A stretch of 64,000 nt of DNA from Pseudomonas viridiflava (GTDB lineage: Bacteria; Pseudomonadota; Gammaproteobacteria; Pseudomonadales; Pseudomonadaceae), in contig NZ_UUPU01000085.1 of the NCBI RefSeq assembly GCF_900591205.1, positions 391,528 to 455,527 of the forward strand. Direction: 5' to 3'. Made by a program: the position numbers and the translations under genes. The notes below the pieces were generated by a model that was not told the origin of the DNA, did no database searches, and was given only the letters and a program-made list of their open reading frames with translations. Each line of letters opens with the position of its first letter. Within the stretch, counting starts at the first letter, position 1. Positions 58,543-64,000 of this stretch are shown piece by piece.

Positions 58543-59970
58543 TTAAATCCGAAACCCCTGATAACTCTCAGCCCACTTCTGCTGTTCAGCCAAAGCAGTC
58601 TTCAACCGCCCAATCTGCTCGCGAACCCGCTCCGGCGCCGTCCCACCCCAGCCACTGCGCGCCGCAATCGCCGCCTCCAGGGTCAGGCACTCACGCACTT
58701 CAGGCAGCAGCCGAGCATCCACCTGCGCCAACATCGCCGGCGAGGCTTCCCACAACTCAATCTCATGCTTCTCACAGGCTTGCACCAGCGCACCGGTAAT
58801 CTCATGCGCCTCTTTAAACGGCACTCCGCGGGTAGCCAACCAATCCGCCACCTCAGTCGCCAAGGTGAAGCCCATCGGTGCCTGGCGTCGCAGTTCTTCG
58901 ACCTGCACTTTCATGGTCGCAACCATCCCGGCCATCGCCGGTAGCACCAGCAGCAAGGTGTCGACGCTGTCCAACACACTGTGCTTGTCTTCGCTCAAAT
59001 CTCGGTTGTACGACAGCGGCAACGACTTGAGCGTCGACATCAACCCGGTCAGGTTGCCAATCAAACGCCCAGCTTTGCCCCGCGCCAGTTCGGCGATGTC
59101 CGGGTTCTTTTTCTGCGGCATGATCGAGCTGCCAGTGGCGTAGGCATCGTCCAGCACCACCCAGCGAAATTGGCGCGACGACCACAGGCAAAACTCCTCC
59201 GACAGCCGCGAAATATTCACCCCGAGCATGCTCGCCACAAACAGAAACTCCGCCACATGGTCACGACTGGCCACAGCGTCGATAGAGTTTTCGCACGGCC
59301 CGGTGTAGCCCATTTCCTTGGCGGAATGCTCCGGCTGCCGCGCAATCGCGGAGCCGGCCATCGCCGCTGCACCGAGTGGCGACAACGCCGTACGCGCATC
59401 CCAATCCACCAGCCGTTGTACATCGCGCAGCATCGACTGCGCATGCGCCAGCAAGTGGTGAGCAAATACGATGGGTTGCGCCTGCTGCAAGTGGGTAAAG
59501 CCCGGGCAGATGCTCTGCACATGCTGCTCAGCCTGCTCGACCAACGCCTGCTGCAAACCCAACACCTCGGTGGTGATGGTGCGCGCATGGTCGCGTAGGA
59601 AAAGGCGCAGGTCATTGGCGGTCTGGTCATTGCGTGAACGCCCGGCGCGCAACTTGCCGCCCAAGGTGCCCAGGCGCTCGGTCAAGACGCGTTCGATAAA
59701 GGTGTGTACGTCCTCGTCATCCAGGGTCGGATGCAGGCGGCCGGCGGCGAAGTCCTCACCGATACGGTCCAGGGCCTCGAGTGTCCGCAGCGTCTCTGAC
59801 TCATCCAGCAAACCGGCGCGCTGCAACTCACGGGCATGGGCGCGGGAGCCGGCCAGGTCGTAGGGCGTGAGGCGAAAGTAGCGCTCGGGGCAACGCGACA
59901 ACGCGGCCAAAGCAGCGGACGGACCGGTCTTGAAACGAGCGCCCCAAAGGCGGTCGGTGGGCTGGGACAT
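58543..59970 (-). CDS. Argininosuccinate lyase-family protein, probably a specialised paralogue
   Basis: 475 residues of the fumarase/aspartase superfamily, ASL branch. Conserved regions: LRAGRSRNDQ (SRND at 112-115), GFTHLQQAQPIVFAHHLLAH with His160, and the mobile catalytic loop GSSIMPQKKNPD at 280-291 with the nucleophile serines. So catalytic residues are intact. Sequence elsewhere departs from the biosynthetic ArgH (N-terminus MSQPTDRLWGARFKTGPSAA, a tail to ~475 residues, about 15 longer than E. coli ArgH). Linkage to an amino-acid ABC importer and a LysR regulator implies that it cleaves an imported N-substituted aspartate rather than making arginine. ASL relatives such as EDDS lyase act on such compounds. 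Confidence 0.85.
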   Translation of the reverse strand: MSQPTDRLWGARFKTGPSAALAALSRCPERYFRLTPYDLAGSRAHARELQRAGLLDESETLRTLEALDRIGEDFAAGRLHPTLDDEDVHTFIERVLTERLGTLGGKLRAGRSRNDQTANDLRLFLRDHARTITTEVLGLQQALVEQAEQHVQSICPGFTHLQQAQPIVFAHHLLAHAQSMLRDVQRLVDWDARTALSPLGAAAMAGSAIARQPEHSAKEMGYTGPCENSIDAVASRDHVAEFLFVASMLGVNISRLSEEFCLWSSRQFRWVVLDDAYATGSSIMPQKKNPDIAELARGKAGRLIGNLTGLMSTLKSLPLSYNRDLSEDKHSVLDSVDTLLLVLPAMAGMVATMKVQVEELRRQAPMGFTLATEVADWLATRGVPFKEAHEITGALVQACEKHEIELWEASPAMLAQVDARLLPEVRECLTLEAAIAARSGWGGTAPERVREQIGRLKTALAEQQKWAESYQGFRI

Positions 59971-60163
59971 GGGTATTCCTCACGCTTGTTTTTAGAAGAG
60001 TCGGAGGCAGTAAAAATAAGTTTTCAACTAGACTGAATCAGCGTCTGACGCGCCGTATTCAAGGTTGCCAAGCGCGGATGTTTATGTTCATTATCGCCGC
60101 CTGGCTATGTTCAAGGACTGGGTTGAAGCCTGTTGAATATGGCACTTGAGGTCAACGCGTATT

Positions 60164-61123
60164 ATGGAAACCCCACTTTCCACTTCTGGAAACCCACCGC
60201 CAAAACCCGGCACAAGACCGCCCCTGCAACTGAGCGGCCTGGACTTTAAATTGCTGCGCGTGTTCATGGCCGTGGTCGAAGCCGGCGGCTTCAGCGCCGC
60301 GCAAAACGAGCTGAACGTGGGCCTGGCAGCCATCAGCAAACAGATCTCCGACCTGGAAATCCGCATCGGCATGCGCCTGTGCACACGGGGTAGGGAAGGC
60401 TTTGGCCTGACCGAAGAAGGCAAGTTGGTGTATCAAGCGTCTATCGAGTTATTCACCTCGGTGGACAGTTTTAGAGACAAGCTTAGTTCGGCGCAAAACG
60501 AGCTTATTGGCGACCTTAGTGTCGGCGTTATTGATAACACCGTGTCCGACGTTAATTCCCCGCTAATTGCTGCGCTGGGGAAATTACATAGCGAATCGCC
60601 GAAAATCAGATTGCGTCTACATGCCTCGCAGCTGGACGAAGTTGAACGCGGCGTGGTGGAAGGGCGGCTGATCGTCGGCATCGTGCCGGTGTACCAACGC
60701 CGTGAAGAATTCGATTATTTCCCGCTGTACGAAGAAAAAGCCCACGCCTACTGCGCCGCAGGACACCCGCTGTTCAACGCGAGCGACATCACCCCAGACG
60801 TATTACGCCAATACGAAGTGGTCAACCATCGTTATGCGATCCATCGCGACAAAGCCAACTTCGTCGTCTACGACAGCCAGTCCGCCTCGGCCTCACAAGT
60901 GGAAGCCGTCGCCATCCTGGTCCTCACCGGCCGCTTCCTCGGCTTCCTGCCGGAACACTACGCCGCGCCACTGGTAAGGGAAGGGCGCCTGCGTGCACTG
61001 TGCCCGGAACACGTGCACCTGAGCACCGCGTTCAACCTGATCCTGCGCCACAACGCCCCGCGCAGCCCGATGGTAAAAGCCTTCGCAACAGCGTTGGGCG
61101 TGGACCTCAAAGCCGCGACATAA
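60164..61123 (+). CDS. LysR-family regulator divergent from the argH-like/ABC locus
   Basis: 319 residues: proline-rich leader, HTH at ~35-90 (LLRVFMAVVEAGGFSAAQNE, AISKQISDLEIRIGMRLC) and an effector domain (LSVGVIDNTVSDVNSPLIAA). ATG at 60164 chosen; an in-frame TTG 18 bases upstream is an alternative. The 193-base divergent gap to the argH-like gene is AT-rich by local standards, and it is the probable control region. Likely activator of argH-like and the ABC genes. Confidence 0.88.
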   Translation: METPLSTSGNPPPKPGTRPPLQLSGLDFKLLRVFMAVVEAGGFSAAQNELNVGLAAISKQISDLEIRIGMRLCTRGREGFGLTEEGKLVYQASIELFTSVDSFRDKLSSAQNELIGDLSVGVIDNTVSDVNSPLIAALGKLHSESPKIRLRLHASQLDEVERGVVEGRLIVGIVPVYQRREEFDYFPLYEEKAHAYCAAGHPLFNASDITPDVLRQYEVVNHRYAIHRDKANFVVYDSQSASASQVEAVAILVLTGRFLGFLPEHYAAPLVREGRLRALCPEHVHLSTAFNLILRHNAPRSPMVKAFATALGVDLKAAT

Positions 61124-61161
61124 CATCCACGCCAAGCGCCGATTCTCGAGCAACACAGATC

Positions 61162-61202
61162 AAATGTGGGAGCTGTCGAGCCCCAGCGAGGCTGCGAAGG
61201 GA
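61162..61202. repeat. REP-related half element
   Basis: AAATGTGGGAGCTGTCGAGC begins a variant head, followed by CCCCAGCGAGGCTGCGAAGG, which forms an inner short hairpin (TCGAGCC..GGCTGCGA). There is no mirror copy. Between convergent LysR and HAD genes. Confidence 0.55.
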
Positions 61203-61238
61203 TCGCCTCGGTCCACCCGCCAACCCCACCGACCCGCA

Positions 61239-61895
61239 TCACCGCTGCAACCGAGCCCGCTTCTTCTTCGCATGAAAATGCCGAAAATGCGCATCCTGAG
61301 CCGCCGCCAACAGCTCCCGATCCCCACGCGTATCGCCCCACGCCCGCAGCCGATACTCGCCCAAATCCCCATACACCGCCTCAAGCCGCAGCACCTTGTT
61401 CTCACAGCGGCAGTTATTCCCGGTGAGCTTGCCGGTCAACACCCCGTCGACCACCTCAAGCTCAGTACCAATCAACTTGATCCCCAGCCGATTCGCAAAC
61501 GGCTGCAACACCAACGCCGGCGACGCCGAACACAGCGTCACCACCGCCCCCGAACCCAACTCCTGCTCCACCGACAACACTCCCGCCGGGCGCATCAACC
61601 GCGCCCAGTTGCGCTGGCAATACTCTTCGGCCTTCTGCTGCACCCACGCCTTCTCCACCCCCGTCATAAAGGTGCGGATCAACTGCGCCTTCAACTCATC
61701 CCGGCTGATCTGCCGCAGCAAAAACCGCAGCCCAGGCACCGCCAGCTTGACCATCCGGCCATAGAACTCGCCGGGGCCAAAGGCAAACTTGAGGAAGGGC
61801 ACGAAACTGTCGTGATGGGTCAGGGTGCCGTCGAAGTCAAAGACGGAGAGTACTTTGGCGTCGATGGGGCCGGCTTCGAGCATGTCTGGGTTCAC
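61239..61895 (-). CDS. HAD-IB family phosphatase
   Basis: 218 residues: catalytic VFDFDGTLTHHDSFVPFLKF (nucleophile Asp, motif I), motif II LCSASPALVL, and motif III/IV with AWGDTRGDRELLAAA. The HAD-IB (PSP-like, C1 cap) type typically dephosphorylates phosphoserine, phospho-glycerol lipids (e.g. PgpC-like) or small phosphorylated metabolites. Lys-rich C-terminus FHAKKKRARLQR. Convergent with the LysR gene. Confidence 0.9.
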   Translation of the reverse strand: MNPDMLEAGPIDAKVLSVFDFDGTLTHHDSFVPFLKFAFGPGEFYGRMVKLAVPGLRFLLRQISRDELKAQLIRTFMTGVEKAWVQQKAEEYCQRNWARLMRPAGVLSVEQELGSGAVVTLCSASPALVLQPFANRLGIKLIGTELEVVDGVLTGKLTGNNCRCENKVLRLEAVYGDLGEYRLRAWGDTRGDRELLAAAQDAHFRHFHAKKKRARLQR

Positions 61896-61954
61896 GGGTT
61901 GGCCTCGGTCCTATCTAGTATTTTTAAGCGTGCATCAGGTGTGACAGCAGGAGT

Positions 61955-62668
61955 TTACTCGCGTGCCAATCTTCCGACTTTGGAGTAAAGCCCCTCGGTG
62001 AAAGCCTCCCGGTCACTCGACCGGTGACAACGCTGATGGCAATTGGGGCACAAGGCTACAGCATTGGTGATGCGATCCGAACCCTTCTGGGCTAGGTGCT
62101 TGACGTGATGTACTTCAAGAAATGGCAAACCATCGACTTCGAAAGGCGCGTTAGAGCCGCAGCCTTCGCAAATGCCCTTGGCTTCTTTTAGCACCCAGGC
62201 GCGTACCTTTGGGTCGCGGACGAAGGCGATGCTGACGGTCGACACTTTCTGCGGCTGCGCTATGCCGTCCGGTAGCTTATGGAAAGTTTGCTGCTGCAGT
62301 TTGGACGCACGGCGGATAAGCGTTTGCTCGTCTGCCGTTTGGGCCGCGTCTTCGGATTCGAATACACCTTGCGCGGCCAGCGCTTGGCGGATGCGTTGCT
62401 CTACGCCTGTGCCCACGTTCTTGGCAGGTTTGTAGCCTTCGATACGGTCCCAGCCCATCTGAACGAGCACGGTGGAGATATTTTGCATGCGAAATTCAAT
62501 GGAGCCCTTTGCGCGGCCTGCCACCGGGCCTTCACGCAGAAGGCGGTTTTCGAGGGCTTTGTTGAAAGGTTGGCCGCTTTTTTCCCAGGCCAACATCTTC
62601 AAGTACGCCTCGACCGCCGCTGCCAGTTCCGCGTCGCTCCAGTCCGTTTTGTTTTTAGTAATATCCAT
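61955..62668 (-). CDS. HNH endonuclease
   Basis: 237 residues. N-terminal ~95 residues form a helical domain (WSDAELAAAVEAYLKMLAWE, EFRMQNISTVLVQMGWDRIE) common to bacterial HNH proteins with a modified-DNA or restriction link. The C-terminal HNH is complete: Cys167-x2-Cys170, His187-His188, Asn202 and Cys207-x2-Cys210 (LEVHHVKHLAQKGSDRITNA; LCPNCHQRC). Such proteins are predicted restriction or homing-type nucleases. It lies in a short accessory stretch with the BRO-N gene. No methyltransferase is adjacent, so a type IV (modified-DNA) nuclease is more likely than a conventional type II enzyme (inference). Confidence 0.9.
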   Translation of the reverse strand: MDITKNKTDWSDAELAAAVEAYLKMLAWEKSGQPFNKALENRLLREGPVAGRAKGSIEFRMQNISTVLVQMGWDRIEGYKPAKNVGTGVEQRIRQALAAQGVFESEDAAQTADEQTLIRRASKLQQQTFHKLPDGIAQPQKVSTVSIAFVRDPKVRAWVLKEAKGICEGCGSNAPFEVDGLPFLEVHHVKHLAQKGSDRITNAVALCPNCHQRCHRSSDREAFTEGLYSKVGRLARE

Positions 62669-62788
62669 ACAGCCGCCGAGGGTAGAAAACCCTCGGACGA
62701 TACTGAGTAGCCATTATTGCGTCTACGAAATTTCCTACGATCCGGTAGGACTTGGCGGTCATTCGCGTTAGTAAATTCGCTCATTTAT

Positions 62789-63346
62789 TCAGAAGGGTAG
62801 CGTGAGCTTTCTCCACCAAGGCGTCTTTGAGGGCACTATCCGATGAGTTCGATTCACTAATAGATACGGCATATCCCGAAGTCGTATCCAGCCTTCATCC
62901 TGCCAATGCAGCAGGTTCAACGACATCTCCGGCCAATCCAGCATGCTCAACAGTGGTCTTTCCACTGTTTGGGGCTGGCGCTCGTCTCGCAGCAATGGAA
63001 CGACTTCATGAGTCAGCCAGCTGCGTAGCAGACGATTCCCTGGCGTGTAGTGATAGACCAGCAGGGCGTAAGCACCGGATTCGCTGATCATCAGCATTTC
63101 TTGCGGCTGACCGTGAAAGAGAAGTTTTAGAGTTCTTCGCTGGTCTTCATCGAGCTTTCGCGTCGTACGCTCATCTAAATACCAGCCCATCAAACGCCCA
63201 AGATCGCGAGCGCAGAACCAGGGTTGGTTTTCTAGAAGAAGGGTGTGCAGTTGAAGGTTTTGCCGGGTGAAAACGACGGCAACAAAAGGCTCAGTCGTGG
63301 CAACCTTCTCGGCTGTCGGCAAGTCGAGCGTATAGCGGCTAGGCAT
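62789..63346 (-). CDS. BRO-N domain protein (phage-antirepressor-like)
   Basis: 185 residues with one BRO-N domain in residues ~20-125: FVAVVFTRQNLQLHTLLLEN, PWFCARDLGRLMGWYLDERT, MISESGAYALLVYHYTPGNR, LLRSWLTHEVVPLLRDERQP. BRO-N domains bind DNA and occur in phage antirepressors and baculovirus proteins; chromosomal Pseudomonas copies are of unknown role. The last ~50 residues (LLSMLDWPEMSLNLLHWQDE) are unrelated to known partners. A lone phage-type gene next to HNH, without other phage genes. Confidence 0.88.
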   Translation of the reverse strand: MPSRYTLDLPTAEKVATTEPFVAVVFTRQNLQLHTLLLENQPWFCARDLGRLMGWYLDERTTRKLDEDQRRTLKLLFHGQPQEMLMISESGAYALLVYHYTPGNRLLRSWLTHEVVPLLRDERQPQTVERPLLSMLDWPEMSLNLLHWQDEGWIRLRDMPYLLVNRTHRIVPSKTPWWRKLTLPF

Positions 63347-63613
63347 TTTCCATGATCTCTACGTGGTTGTCGGAAGGGCGCGGGCCCGACGTAGAGAGCG
63401 GATTTAAGAAACTCCAACTTGCCTGGCCTCAATGCAGTACGAATTTCGCATGAGTGGAGTCATGCGGGTTTTTGACTGATAAGTGAGGTTAGCTGCTACG
63501 TTGGGCGTTTCTTAGGCACCGGTGGGCGAGACTATTCAGTCTTGAAATTTGCATCAACCCTTCTATGGATGATCTTGGTGTAAGAAGGCTCCTATTCGAA
63601 TCACGGAGCATAA
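63347..63613. other. Gene-free gap between the BRO-N gene and the nrdB terminator
   Basis: I see no gene, REP element or clear promoter in this stretch of ~270 bases. The BRO-N start region lies at its left end. A short GGCTCC...TTCGAATCAC...GGAGCA segment at 63583-63610 recalls a tRNA T-arm but is too incomplete to call. Confidence 0.5.
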
Positions 63614-63640
63614 AAAAGCCCTGAACATGTCAGGGCTTTT
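63614..63640 (-). terminator. Rho-independent terminator of nrdB
   Basis: AAAAGCCCTGA-ACATG-TCAGGGCTTTT, perfect 11-bp stem with T-tract on the minus strand, 19 bases after the nrdB stop. Confidence 0.92.
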
Positions 63641-63659
63641 GATGTTGCTGGTTTAGAAC

Positions 63660-64000
63660 TTAATCCCAGCTCAACGCGCCGCCAGTCTGGTACTCGATCA
63701 CACGGGTTTCGAAGAAGTTTTTCTCTTTCTTCAAATCCATAATCTCGCTCATCCACGGGAACGGATTCGTCGTCCCCGGATACTCTTCCTTCAACCCAAT
63801 CTGCGACAAACGACGGTTCGCGATGAACTTCAGATAATCCTCCATCATCGCCGCGTTCATGCCCAACACCCCACGAGGCATGGTGTCGCGTGCGTACTCG
63901 ATCTCCAGCTGAGTCCCTTGCAGGATCATCTGGGTCGCTTCTTCCTTCATCTCGGCGTCCCACAAGTGTGGGTTTTCGATTTTGATCTGGTTGATCACGT
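63660..64000 (-). CDS. nrdB: Ribonucleotide reductase class Ia beta subunit NrdB, C-terminal part (5' end outside window)
   Basis: The frame is open past the right edge; the last ~113 residues are visible. They show the R2 helical core (EIEYARDTMPRGVLGMNAAM, KFIANRRLSQIGLKEEYPGT, TNPFPWMSEIMDLKKEKNFF) and the flexible C-terminal tail ETRVIEYQTGGALSWD, which docks to NrdA. NrdB supplies the tyrosyl radical for deoxyribonucleotide synthesis; the iron ligands and radical Tyr lie outside the window. Confidence 0.96.
   Translation of the reverse strand, partial: VINQIKIENPHLWDAEMKEEATQMILQGTQLEIEYARDTMPRGVLGMNAAMMEDYLKFIANRRLSQIGLKEEYPGTTNPFPWMSEIMDLKKEKNFFETRVIEYQTGGALSWD

Noticed and set aside
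58543..59970. Ordinary biosynthetic argH
   Set aside because: Not fully excluded, but the linkage to an amino-acid importer and LysR and the longer ends favour a specialised paralogue.
63583..63610. tRNA 3'-end-like segment (TTCGAATC with a GGAGC flank)
   Set aside because: T-stem pairing is poor and no acceptor or anticodon arm is upstream. I could not support a tRNA or an attachment site.

Overview
This 64 kb window is chromosomal DNA of a Pseudomonas, very probably of the P. fluorescens group. The evidence is the FadD2-FadD1 tandem, the GntR-GntK-gluconate permease locus, an MlaA/VacJ lipoprotein with its small overlapping partner, BdlA-like PAS-PAS chemoreceptors, and many REP palindromes with the heads GTGGGAGGGGGCTTGC and GTGGCGAGCGGGCTTGC, which fluorescens-group genomes carry in large numbers. 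GC content is high almost throughout. No rRNA, tRNA, CRISPR array, integrase or insertion sequence was found.

Layout. 1-3.3 kb: fatty-acyl-CoA ligases fadD2 (5' end outside the window) and fadD1. 3.3-8.5 kb: a small hypothetical gene, a CsbD stress protein, a YihY membrane protein, peptide deformylase, an exported methyltransferase-like protein, an acetyltransferase, a tiny Lys-rich protein, a probable desaturase remnant and a GST. 8.6-11.6 kb: a LysR regulator, a soluble PAS-PAS-MCP protein and a hypothetical protein. 11.7-14.5 kb: a GST / uronate dehydrogenase-like / MFS operon. 14.6-17.9 kb: mlaA with its partner, and a two-component system. 18.4-21.6 kb: the gluconate regulon with three visible GntR operators. 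21.7-25.6 kb: alaC-like aminotransferase, GyrI-like protein, HipBA toxin-antitoxin and an acetyltransferase. 25.8-28.3 kb: SnoaL-like / DGPF / AHSA1 / ECF42 sigma factor operon. 28.4-32.6 kb: LysR with a PACE efflux pump, then an SDR and two more LysR genes. 32.7-35.3 kb: 5-oxoprolinase pxpABC. 35.4-43.5 kb: phosphate and divalent-metal transporters, a chemoreceptor, a GAF histidine kinase, a PepSY protein and GlpQ. 43.7-49.7 kb: a 107-residue hypothetical protein, an expanded REP array, a CTP-synthase-related amidotransferase with a monooxygenase and LysR, a DUF1003 protein, a second BdlA-like protein and a MASE2-GGDEF diguanylate cyclase. 49.8-54.5 kb: TetR with an MBL hydrolase, then a poorly characterised stretch: an amidase-like protein without a visible catalytic triad, a P-loop kinase-like protein, an XRE regulator behind a LexA-like palindrome, and an orphan protein with a Cys/His cluster. 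54.6-61.1 kb: an MFS transporter, then an amino-acid ABC transporter linked to an extra argininosuccinate-lyase-family gene and LysR. 61.2-64 kb: a HAD phosphatase, an HNH endonuclease, a BRO-N protein and the 3' end of nrdB.

The genes are mostly compact local modules, each with its own regulator next to it and often with the operator visible. REP/REPIN elements sit mainly at 3' ends and between convergent genes, and no RAYT transposase is present to mobilise them. The items most worth pursuing are the 18-bp tandem expansion around a REPIN at 44.0-44.3 kb, the argH-like/ABC/LysR locus, the orphan and XRE genes at 53-54.5 kb, and the HipBA promoter that starts inside the preceding gene.
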